DNA of 64,000 nt, from positions 17,625,506 to 17,689,505 of the forward strand of contig CM042091.1 of the NCBI GenBank assembly GCA_023512835.1, in the 5' to 3' direction. A program made the position numbers and the translations under genes. Positions 54,150 to 64,000 of the stretch are shown piece after piece; the stretch's first letter is position 1, and each line of letters starts with the position of its first letter. The notes beneath the pieces were generated by a model. The model did no database searches, was not told the origin of the DNA, and worked only from the letters and a program-made list of their open reading frames with translations. Origin of the DNA: Taxillus chinensis. Lineage: Eukaryota > Streptophyta > Magnoliopsida > Santalales > Loranthaceae.

Positions 54150-55194
54150 TGAAAATTAGCACTGAATCTCGAAAAAATCCAATTTTTGGATGAGGTGATT
54201 ACTTGGAAAGTGGGTTGAACCTCTCAGAAAAATCCCCAAAAATCATGTTATTTTAGTTATGATATGCGAAACCATTGTCAAAACTTTTTATTACAAGAAA
54301 ACACATTCTACGAAAATTCTCACTTTTGGGTCAACACATGATGATAGATTTGTGACTAGCCTCTATTACAAAGGGAGTATTGTGAAACCCTAATGTCATG
54401 CTTGGGTTGATTTGTTGATGATGGGCTAGTCAACCAAGGTCCCATATAGGGCTGGCTTGAAGTTGGGGTCCCCTATATGGTTGGTTGATAGTGGAAGGTC
54501 TTATGAGTGGCTGCTTTTATGCTATATTCCCACTGTGGCGAGTAGGCTGTAAGCCTTGCCCTATGCTGATCAATTGAGTTGTAAAGTGTATGTGACTTGA
54601 TTGTGTGGACCTTGTGTATTTATGCTTTCATTTGTATTGCATATTACTCTGTTCTGTGGACGCTGCTGTGTGTGTGTTTATGTTTTCATTAGTATTGCAT
54701 AGGACACTGTACATTATTGTGTGGTTAAACATTCATTGGCACATGTATATACGTGCAGTGTGTTGTAGGTCACCTACTGAGCCTTTGTGCTCGCCCTATG
54801 TTGTTGTCTTGACTTTTGGGTTCAGGCAGGAGGTAGTCTTGGGGTTTGCAGTCAAGCAGATTAAGCAAACCAACCCTTGTTGATGTATGGGACTATGTCC
54901 ATTTTGACTGTTTTGTATAATTATTGTATTTTCTCTCGTACATAGGTCTGTGGTTGTTGTACTGTTTCACATGATATGTATATTATACTATGATGATATT
55001 TTATTAATATTTCATTTGGTTACATGGTTTTAGGAATGTATAATAATACCACTGTTGTATGATTGTATAGGTGCATTTAGGCAACACCCACGGTGTGCCC
55101 CTTTTGGTGCTAGTCACTAACCCCTTGCCCTCGGGTGCGGGTAAGGGGTAGTCACATGCCCGGTTTCGGGTCTCCTAGAGTTAGGGGCATGACA
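54150..55194 (+). repeat. Second plus-strand LTR fragment of family L
   Basis: 54150-54420 is similar to the minus strand of 46359-46620, 54425-54780 to 48640-48910, and it ends TTAGGGGCATGACA at 55194. The start is truncated. Confidence 0.7.
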
Positions 55195-55229
55195 AGTATA
55201 GTACAAAATTCTCTAAGTATGACATTCTC

Positions 55230-56310
55230 CCCTACTTAACTTCGCAGCACCCTCGATGCGACACTTGCATTATATGCCTTGATGTCTTTAGGGAATTACC
55301 ACAAGTCCCCTTCCCTTTCCCAACTTTGCCAGGCCTGTCCTTCTGTCTGTAAGTGAAAACTTGTTGAAAAGTTGAATTTTGATCTCGTAATACAGAACAA
55401 TTTAGTCCAAAATCTTCCTATGAATTGGGAGTTTCTGTCACTCATGATCAACTTTGAAATGTTTTAGTATTTCACCACATGCTTAAAAAACAATCAGGAT
55501 ATGTCATCTTTTGTACAATCCTTTGAAGCTGCAATAAAGACTTTATATTTCAAGAATCGAGCGGCCACCATAATGATCGTGTTGCAATCTTATGACTTTG
55601 AAAGACAAACAATGAAATCCAATGAAACACTTTCATGGTCTTTCCGGAGTAGGCAGTGGTTCCAATAACCCTGCTGGTTGCTGATTATCCACCTTGTTCT
55701 GTTGGCACACAAAAGAAGTCCTCACATACACTTGGACGTTCTCACCCATCTGAGGCTAGTAGTATGTTCTCTCCACTAATGCCAAGGTACGGTCAATTTT
55801 AGGATGTTCCGCCCATTTCGAATCGAGACACTCCTTCATAATCTCTTTCCGAAGATTTCTCCACTTCGGAACAAAAACACGCTCCCCCCGCGTGTAGAGC
55901 AACTCATCCCTTGGCCAAAATTTGCGCGTCTTCCCAACCTTAATGCACTCTACCAAGTATTTGGCCAATGAGTCATGCTCCATCCCCTTCTCCAACCTTC
56001 AAAGTAAGGAAAATTATGGTTGCTTGTTGGTTGCATGTTTTACCTTCCTGTTTAACACATCTGCTACCACATTTGTTGTGTTTGATTTATACTCCAGCAC
56101 GAAATCGAATTCTGCTAGGAATCATTGCCACCTTGCTTGCTTTGGAGTTAGGTTCCTTTGAGTAAGGAAGTAACTCATTGCAATGTTATCCGTCTTCATC
56201 ATGAACTTTGCACCAAGCAAGTAATGTCTACATGTCCTCAGACAATGCATGACAACCATCATTTCCTTCTCATGCATCGCGTATGTTGTTCCCATAGTCC
56301 TTTTGGGTTA
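55230..56310 (-). pseudogene. Ty3/gypsy RNase H-integrase remnant
   Basis: Minus strand, right to left: RNase H (HEKEMMVVMHCLRTCRHYLL, then MKTDNIAMSYF, then TPKQARW), a spacer, then the integrase zinc region (FVPKWRNLRKEIMKECLDSK, RTLALVERTYY, VCQQNK) to about 55600. Stops and frame changes are present. It differs from the integrase at 41.5-43.1 kb, so it is another element. Confidence 0.82.
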
Positions 56311-57297
56311 TCATTATTGTCAACATTCTGTGGAAGCAGGCAGTAGCATGTCGTACTTAGTTTGATAACTTTGTAGAGTGATCTCTTAAAGTGAGCTCGT
56401 AAAGGGAGTCTAACTACGTACTTCCTAAATCTATTCAGCGTTGAAGATTATCCGTAGACTTGAAGATCTATAGAGTTGAACCAGAGTGACACTAGTTCTA
56501 AACTAAAGTTGATCTGACTCAAAGGTCAGAAGATTCTGATTCTAAGGTTCAAAGGTGCATACTCGAAGATAGTAGCGTGTGTACTATACGAAGCATCAGT
56601 AAAGCTACGAGGCAGTCATCTTCGAGGCTATGGATAATCAAAGGATTAAAACGCAGTTAAGGCCGTTATTTAAGTTATTCGGACAACAATGTGCTAAGTA
56701 TGAGACTAAATACATGGACGCTATCTAAGGCTAGAGTAATATGTTTCAACGATGGAGATCATAAGGTAGAACATGTCCAACCCTACTAGCATAAGGGTTT
56801 TATGCAATAGCCGTCCTATAAAAGAAAAGCATATGCCATACTTCAAAGTGGCATCAGAATACTTTCTAAATACACGCAAAGTATCTAGAGAGATATAAAA
56901 GATGTAGAATAGTTCATACTGCAAAAACAGAGAGAAAAAGATTGAGAGCAAGATAATAGTGAGTTCATCTGGCTTCATTCCTCATACATTTAACGAACAG
57001 ATTGTGAGTTTAGCAAAGGAGTAGTTGAAGGTTAAGAAGTACAAACAGTTGAACACGCATGAGCAAGTTATGCTAGACAATTCGTCATAGTGAGTGAGTA
57101 CTGAAGTAATACTATTTCTATATTTGCATTCAAAAGAGAAAAGAGTTAATTCTGTTGTAACAAGGGTAAAACCCTACTATATTAAAAGCATATAGTGGAT
57201 TGGACTCGGTGTAAGTACACCTTCACCACCATGGAGTAGATCACATTGATCGAACCATGTAAATCGTGAGTCTTTGTCTTTTATTTCCCATACACAC

Positions 57298-60200
57298 TGT
57301 AGGACCCTATTTTGTCCGGGTTGGACATACTAACCCCATTTGATATACTTTTCTGCCCATGCCATATACCTTATTGAACAGGTCCACAATGATCCCATAC
57401 TTCCAAGGAATGGTCTACCCCAATCTGCACGAGATGGATACAATTGACACGGATGGGGGAGTTCAAAATTAATGACTTTTGCTACAAGTCCTTGAAGCGC
57501 CTCAAGACCAACACCAGGTGATGAAGGATGAAAATTGGAGACCAACGCACTTGACCGAGCTCAAATCGGACTTAAAATGAAGAAGTTATGGCCAAAACAA
57601 CTTTCGTTGGAAAAAGTCAAACTTGCCAAAAGATGGTCAATGCCCCTGGTCAAACTGCCCGCAAAAGTGATCATGCGAAACTCTTCAAAATGCCTATGTA
57701 GGCGAATACGGATCTCCCCAAACAATTCCTAGAAGGTTATCCATTTTTGCATTTTTGGTGGGGGTAAAAAGGTAATTAAAAGTTAAAAAAAAGGGGGTTG
57801 ACCGTTGACCGTTGACCTGCCGACACTTCGACCCATTGACCCCGAAGCTCAAAGCCCCGAAGTCCCGAACCTCGAAGCCTCGAAGCCCCGAAGCCTCGAA
57901 GCCCGAAGCTCGAAGCCCCGAAGTCCCGAAGATCGAAGCCTTGAAGCTCGAAGCCTCGAAGCCCCGTTGACCTGCTGATTTCTGACCTTCGACCCTTCGA
58001 CCCTCGAAGTCTCGCTGCCGATACTTCGACGCCCGCGACCCTTGAAGCCTCGCTACGATGCCTTCGACCCGCGGCACCCGTACGCCTTCCACCTCCGATC
58101 CTTCGACCCCCGAAGCCTCGCTGCCGACACTCCGACCTGCCGACACTTCGAACCTCCGACCCTTTTTTTTGCCTTCGCTGATTTTTCTCGCTGGCTTCCT
58201 CGCTGGCTTATTTCTCTCGCTGTTTATTCACGGGGCTTGTTTTATGCGCTGGCCACCTAACAAAGAATCACTCACCAACCTGTCAATCACATGTGCTGCT
58301 AAAATACAAATTCAAAAAGGCAATCACGAGCTCCCCTGTTTCCCGCACAAGCTGTCCACCAGACAAAATACAAAATCTGCAATTAAAAACGCTGCCTTCA
58401 TAATAGAGCATTAAATGCAGCAATTAATGATAATCCAGCCAAAAAATTTTCTGCAGCCCTTAAGATGCAGTTATCCATCCCTGCGAAAAAAGAAGGGGTT
58501 TTCATTGAAGAGAGCCATCAAAAAAAGAGAGAGCCAATATCATGAAAAAAAACACAGAAAGAGAGCCATCATCGTGGGAAAAGAAACCTGCAAACCAGAG
58601 AGAGCAAAAAAAAAAAACAGAGAGAGAAAAGGAAAAAAACAGAGAGAAAAAAAAAGAGAGAAACTCAAAAACCAGAAAAAAGATCACTCTTCCACGCCTC
58701 CCTGACTGCCATCCTTTCAGATTAAACACCCAGTCTTCTGCAATCAACATTACTCCTTCATCCTCTTTCTCTCCTATCTCACTCCAGCTCCTCTTTTTTC
58801 TCAGCAAGAAAAAACGCAAAAACAGTCCCAACTTCAACCTTTTTTCTGCGTGTTCAGCAAGCGAAAAACATAACAAACACCAATCCCTTTCCAATCCCCT
58901 ATTTCTCACGCCTACTCTCCTTATTTCCAGTCATCAAAAAACTCAAACCCAGAAAATACACCACTCCACTCTTCAAATACCACGAAATCCCCCTCACAAA
59001 CCTCGCTGTCAGATCTTATTGGTTCTAAGCAAGTGATTATCAGCGCCGGCGGGAGCTCAAGCAGAAGATTGGCGTTGCAAAGCTTCAAATTCGGTTCAGC
59101 CCTTATCTTTTCAATACTTTTTTCAGTTTATTTGTATCTATATTTGGTGTAATTGTTTTTTTTAGCATTTTTCTAATTTTCTTTTTTTAGCTTATCTATA
59201 TTTGATGTAATTGCTTTTCAGCCTTTTTCATTGTATTTTCCTGTATTTCTTCCTATGTGTATGTTGTAATATGTAAAGTATAGTAAAAAGAAAGGGAAAA
59301 CAAAAAAGAAAAAGGAGAGAGCAGAGGGAGAACATGAAAAAAAAAGAGAAAAAAAAGAGTGATTTTCTTTTTCTTTTGTGGATGCCATAATCACACACTA
59401 CACGTTTTTATTTTCATGCATATGTTCCTAAATTGGCTTTAAGATTTTGGGTTCACAAAACAAAACAAAAAAGGGAAAGAAAGAAAGGTTTCCAAAAACG
59501 AAAAAAACAAAAGCAAAAAAAAGGGACCAAAATGTTTTTTTTACAAAACATAGAGAACAAAAAAAATGTATGTTTTTGTTGGACCTCGGCCAGGGCACTC
59601 ACTATCACAATATTGTCCGCTTTGGCACTCGCGCGCCCACCCATGGGCCGCAGCCCGCACGGATTTGTTTCTAACGGGCCGCGACCCGTTAAAACGCATT
59701 GTGACAAGGTGCACATGAGCCTCCTCATTAGGACGACCTCAATGTTCACCCTAACCGATGTGGGATTGATCTATGGGACGTTAGAGACCCAACAGTTTTG
59801 TAACCCCACAAAAAAAAAAAAACAAAACAAAACAAAACACAAAAAAAGGGGAAATAAAAACCATTTTTAGGACTTCAATTTCAAAAAGTAAAACCAAAAA
59901 AAGCCAAAACCAATCCCTAAGATCTCATTCCCTACTTCACACAAAAACCCAAATTTTTAGGATTCCCTTTAAGAATTTTAGGGTAAATCAATTTTAACCA
60001 TAAACTTTGACAAGTAACTTAGCCAAATGTAAAACATTGACTTGTTAGGAAATTTAGTTTAGTCACAGCAGTATAAATACAAACCTCCTCCTCCTAAATT
60101 AGATACCGAAAAGGGACTCGTAGGGGTGCTAATCCTTCCCTACACGTAACCAACTCCCGAACCCATCTCTGATAACGCAGACCATACACTTAAAACTACT

Positions 60201-60317
60201 CAAAGTAGAGGGTATCCAATTGTACCCCAAAAACAGTTGGGGCGACTCTAAAATTTCTCACCATTGGTTTAGTTTGAGCTCACCCTAAAAGGGCCCGGAC
60301 GAAAACCAATGATGACA
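57298..60317 (+). mobile_element. 3.0-kb solo LTR with CACAC target duplication
   Basis: It begins TGTAGGACCCTATTTTGTCC and ends AACCAATGATGACA. CACAC flanks it at 57293-57297 and 60318-60322. Removing it restores continuous copia LTR sequence. It contains a CGAAGCC-type array (57835-57965), purine-rich runs (58520-58680) and no gene. The length suggests a Tat/Ogre-like or other large gypsy family. Confidence 0.85.
57790..58150 (+). repeat. CGAAGCCCC/TCGACCC short tandem array
   Basis: Many 8-10 bp units built around TCGA (CGAAGCCCCGAAG, CTTCGACCC). It produces false open frames on both strands. Confidence 0.85.
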
Positions 60318-60513
60318 CACACCTGCTGTTAACTTGATCGTGCACAAGACACTAAAATACCATCCAAACAACAACCACATTTGTAAGATTATCTCTGACA
60401 AGTAAACTACTCCTTAAAACTAAGGAACTAGTTTTAAGTATATAGATTCACCCCCTCTCTGTATACACATGAATATACCTATACGATCTTATTTGGATCT
60501 TAGGAATATCAAT

Positions 60514-60525
60514 TGGTATCAAAGC
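60514..60525 (+). promoter_or_regulatory. Primer binding site of the copia element
   Basis: TGGTATCAAAGC, tRNA-Met type, two bases after the LTR end. Confidence 0.8.
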
Positions 60526-60641
60526 TAAGTTTTCATTAGAGATAGATCTATCACTTTGTAGAGAAGTGATCTCACAGACAAATACATTTGTGTTGCTAAG
60601 ATCTATGGATTAAAAGCTTAGTGATCACGCAAGAGGTCATT

Positions 60642-60643
<2 letters not shown>

Positions 60644-60685
<42 letters not shown>
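60644..60685 (+). repeat. (TA)n microsatellite just before gag
   Basis: A TA run of about 21 units ends one base before the gag ATG at 60687. Confidence 0.95.
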
Positions 60686-60686
<1 letters not shown>

Positions 60687-60688
<2 letters not shown>

Positions 60689-61314
60689 GGAGATTCCTAT
60701 TAGCGGACCAAGCACCAGCTCCAACTACGCAAAGAGAGTGCCAATTTTTGATGGCACAAATTATAAGATGTTGAGAGCCAAAATGGAGACAGTGTTTATG
60801 TCTATGAGTATGGATGTTGAGCGAGTAATAAGAGATGTATATATAGAACCTACTGACACTAGAAAACTCATAGAAGTTGAGAGAAGAACCTATGAGCTGA
60901 ATGGTAGAGCCTTGAGTGTTATCACATCAGCACTCATAAACTCTGAATATGCAAAGGTTATGGACTATAGAGTGGCAAAGGATTTATAAGATAGACTTGA
61001 AAGTGTTTATCAAGGAAATAATAGACTAAAAGAAACCAGACTACAATTATATACTTAGAAATATGAAACTCTCAAAATGGAGGAGTATGAGAGTATACGA
61101 GAGTTCTTTGTACAACTAACTGAGATTGTCAATGACATGAGGAGTCATGGCAATAATGAGAAGAACTTTGCAATTGTAGAAAAGGTGCTGAGAGTTCTAC
61201 CCAAAAAATTTATTCCAAGGGTGGAAGTTATGGAAAATAGCCGAGACCTGAAGACAATGATGTTACAAGAGTTGCTGTTATTGCCCGAATTTCCAACTCG
61301 AGAAAACCGGTTCG
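60687..61314 (+). pseudogene. copia gag remnant (UBN2-type)
   Basis: Begins MEIPISGPSTSSNYAKRVP and continues IFDGTNYKMLRAKMETVF, typical of copia Gag. In-frame stops occur at 60987 and 61056, and the same frame resumes with MEEYESIREFFVQL from 61077. It is cut at about 61314 by the next LTR. The CCHC knuckle and all of pol are missing. Confidence 0.85.
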
Positions 61315-62912
61315 TGACTCCCCCTTTACCCACCCACTGTTAAGGGGTTTGGGTTAAATAATACTACACAAACATTACAAACAACTACAAAATTATTCAC
61401 ATGCCAAACCGCATGCCCTTATTACATTCGAATTCTTTTTTCATCATTTCCCCATTGGGGTTACATTAGTTCCTCAAAACAACACAATATGAAAAGCAAT
61501 AAAACAAATAACTCGGTCTTCTACCTTGGTGTTCCACCTAATGCCTGTAGGTTCCTGAAAAGACACAAAAAACAACAGGAGGGGTGAGCAACTACAACTT
61601 AGTAGGGATCATGTCTCCCCAACCCATCCCATGCTCCTAACATCTACATGATGACGTGCACAAGTGTAGTGTCGTGGCAATAGTATAAAAATAAGTTATA
61701 ATTTGCATTTATAATTAAGGCAACATACAAGCAAACTACACCAGCGAACATAACCATTGCCACATCCACACAGGCTACTTTATTCACAGCCACACAGGTT
61801 ACTACAGTCCCACAGCCACATAACACGTTTTCAAGCACAATACAATGATACATGTTCACAACACATTAATAAGCACATATATTCAATATCCAACACATAA
61901 GCCATAATTGGGTCAAGTTCACATAATGTATTCCCAACCACAACCCTCTTATAGTTCCCAAGGTTTCCCACGAGACTTTACCACAGTACTAATGAATGAA
62001 CACGACCACACCACGAATAAACCCTTAAGCCCCACTAACCGTAGACTCATCAACAGATACAAGCATGACATGCCAGTGAAGGCCAACATTCATATAGGAG
62101 ATCATACCTATATGAATTTACATATATACATACATAAATCATCTACGTCATGACCTAACCCTAGAATAGGCTCAAGAGTACAGAATCTCTACCTCGAATC
62201 CGATTGCGTTAGGGTTTCGACTTGAAGGACCATCCTTGCTCTTTGCTCCACTTCGATAGGCTCCTCTCTCGTCCAAGAACGCAGCGACAATGATCGAACC
62301 AGAGATGATCTCTCTCTCTCTCTCTCTCTAGTGTCTGCAAAATAATACCCCGAACTCTAAAATCGCAAAACAGAAATATCGAAAATATGCTATCGTAGAG
62401 TCAACGTCGACCAAAAACACCCGGGATTGACCACATCGACCACCCTTTCTTGCGTCGACCCGACACCCACATCGAACAAGGTTGACCTACAAGCTGGGTT
62501 GACCACGTCGACCTTATGTTGACCACAGGTCGACCATCTTCAGCTTTGACGAACACACATGGAAGAGCTTTCGGGAAAAAGCTTTAGTCATCCTCGACCA
62601 TATCGACCATACATCGAAATTCATCTCGCATTGACCAAACTCTTTGGATTCTTCTCTAGTCGGCATCGACCACTAACCATGCCAGGTCGACCACGTCGAC
62701 CACTCTTACATCAACCAAGGTTGCATTGACTAGGTCTTCACAAGACATCCATCTTAGCTCCTCCAAAATAATTTGGCTTCCAGGGCGCTGCCCCGAAATC
62801 CCCACACGGGGTGATGCCCTTGATTCATGCTCACTGACCAGCCAGCAAGAACCCCGCCGAGGCACTGCGCCTTCGAACTCTCACTAACCATCTAGACAAG
62901 AGTCCTTGTCCA
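61315..62912 (-). repeat. Family LTR, 5' part cut by the next LTR
   Basis: It matches the solo LTR at 48925-50496 in several parts: GGGTGAGCAACTACA near 61585, CGATTGCGTTAGGGTTTCGA near 62202, a short CT run (62310-62330) and a TCGACC array (62400-62730). It stops at 62912, where another LTR begins. Confidence 0.75.
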
Positions 62913-64000
62913 TGTCACACCCCGAATTTTCCAATACCGAGGAACCGGTTAATGAATGGTCACATAATAGGGCTCCCTCTAGGGTGCTATCCCAAACTTG
63001 CTATAATCTCACACATGATATGTACAAACCATAATAGAGAATACTCCACATAATAAAACCGTGTCAAATGATACATAGGGTCACCAGCCCCAAGATACAG
63101 TGTCTCAAATAAATATACCAATTTTAGACAAATACATGGGTATTAATCTCAAAAATTATAATTTCTCTAATAAAATAGTAAATCAAACACACATGCTTCC
63201 ACAATGGTGTAATCCCCCTAACACCTGCTAGGTCCTACAGAAAAAAATTAAAGGTGGGTGAGCAAACCATAGCTCAGTGGGGGTTATGCCTCCTTGGACT
63301 AACCCAACATCTCCTCCACAATATGCACAGTGTGAATGTGTGTGCTACACAGTGTAGTTAAAATAATAAATAACAGTACACGTGGTTCCCTCAATGGAAC
63401 CTCAATACTTGGGTCCATTCTTGGACCATCCCCTCAATGAGACCTCAATAACTTATGTCCATCCCATGGACTGTCCCTCAATGGAACCTCAATATCTCAT
63501 GTCCAATCCAGGACTGTCCCCTCAATGGGACCTCAATATCGCATACTCGAATAAATAGTATACACATAAGTATCTCATCACACATCAAAATTTCAGAATA
63601 ATAATTCTCACACATATATCCCAATATTCAATGCACTTTAATACATATAAATATACCCACGACACCTCTATTCAAATTTCAAAACACAACGTACTCAAAT
63701 ACACTTATAAATCAACAAATCTCAATCCATATTGATATCAAGGTCACTCATCAAAATCCAATAGCTTCCTGAACCGTTTTACCAAAATAGAGTTCGAAAT
63801 CTCAACATTTAGAATTTTTACAACCTCTAAAACAGATTCAACGGGACACAACCACCTACCTCAAATGCGATTGTGTTAGGATTTGAAATGGGAAGGTCCC
63901 CCTTACTCTTGTTCCTTTGCGCTAGATGTCGTCCACCCACATGAACGCATCTGTAATGATCGAGGTTCTCCCCCCTCTCTCTCTCCTCAAAAAGTGTGAT
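62913..64000 (-). repeat. Family LTR, running off the right edge
   Basis: It begins TGTCACACCCCGAATTTTCC and follows the solo LTR at 48925 closely (CCGGTTA, TAGGGCTCCCT, TCAATGGGACCTCAATA). It lacks the hairpin segment present in that copy. The CT run begins at about 63974. Confidence 0.8.

Larger units (their letters stand above)
56340..60511 (+). mobile_element. copia-type 5' LTR split by a 3-kb solo LTR
   Basis: The 3' end ATATCA at 60511 is followed by a PBS (60514-60525) and a gag. The LTR runs leftward to 60318, is broken by the solo LTR 57298-60317 with CACAC duplications, and resumes from 57297 to about 56340. A TATA-like CTATAAAAG lies near 56815. The left end was not fixed exactly. 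Confidence 0.7.

Noticed and set aside
57694..58146. 150-codon minus-strand frame
   Set aside because: It lies over the TCGA-core short tandem array. Several frames are open on both strands because the unit lacks stop codons.
1..64000. tRNA, rRNA or organelle-derived insert
   Set aside because: No cloverleaf arms with conserved TTCRANNY context and no rRNA core sequence were noticed by eye. PBS matches are retrotransposon primer sites only.

Overview
This window is nuclear DNA from a flowering plant with a transposon-rich genome, most likely a woody dicot. The evidence is a plant-type split gene with long AT-rich introns, Ty1/copia and Ty3/gypsy elements of plant lineages (a chromovirus and an Athila-type element), a plant L1-type LINE, short foldback MITEs, and many CT/GA, TA and TG microsatellites. 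No bacterial or organellar genes, tRNA or rRNA genes were seen. The species cannot be named from the sequence alone.

Host gene (about 3.25-27.85 kb, minus strand). The only clear host gene encodes the N-terminal half of a large Ski2-like DExH RNA helicase, the plant orthologue of ASCC3/Slh1 (DExH14 type). I place 22 exons from the ATG at 27848 to a donor at 3253. They encode about 971 residues, joined in frame: the N-terminal region, the complete first helicase cassette (motifs I, Ia, DEVH, SAT, V and VI), and the entry to the winged-helix/Sec63 region. The second cassette should lie beyond position 1. Two introns (12 and 16) use GC donors, and exon 3 has a tandem NAGNAG acceptor.

Intron load. 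Intron 7 is 10.86 kb. It holds a 5'-truncated LINE (12.80-14.13 kb), a chromovirus with 420-bp LTRs and a perfect ATTTT target duplication (14620-20630), MITEs, and what may be the two LTRs of an older copia element around all of these. Intron 22 carries a decayed copia element that runs off the left edge.

Intergenic transposon block (27.9-64.0 kb). Upstream of the gene lie a minisatellite and a CT/G-rich stretch containing an Athila-type element (29420-38776). That element has lost its 5' coding half but keeps an integrase remnant and an env-position region ending in a broken Ulp1/C48-like cysteine peptidase. Next come an 820-bp element with inverted termini (39113-39932) and a nest of related LTRs that share the ends TGT..GACC and GGGGCGTGACA. 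These include a solo LTR with ATTGG duplications (45610-47873) inserted head-to-head into its own family, which makes a 750-bp inverted repeat, and a solo LTR with GTAGA duplications (48925-50496). There is also a solo Athila-type LTR inside an RNase H gene (43162-44698), and a 3-kb solo LTR with CACAC duplications (57298-60317) inside a copia LTR whose PBS and gag follow.

Most interesting signals. Several diverged LTRs of the TGTCACGCCCC family keep a stem-loop about 45-50 nt from the U5 end: the loop YGGGTGC is conserved while the paired arms change together. One copy has lost just this hairpin. The same LTRs keep a module resembling a 3' splice site. The Athila LTR carries paired G-boxes upstream of its TATA box.
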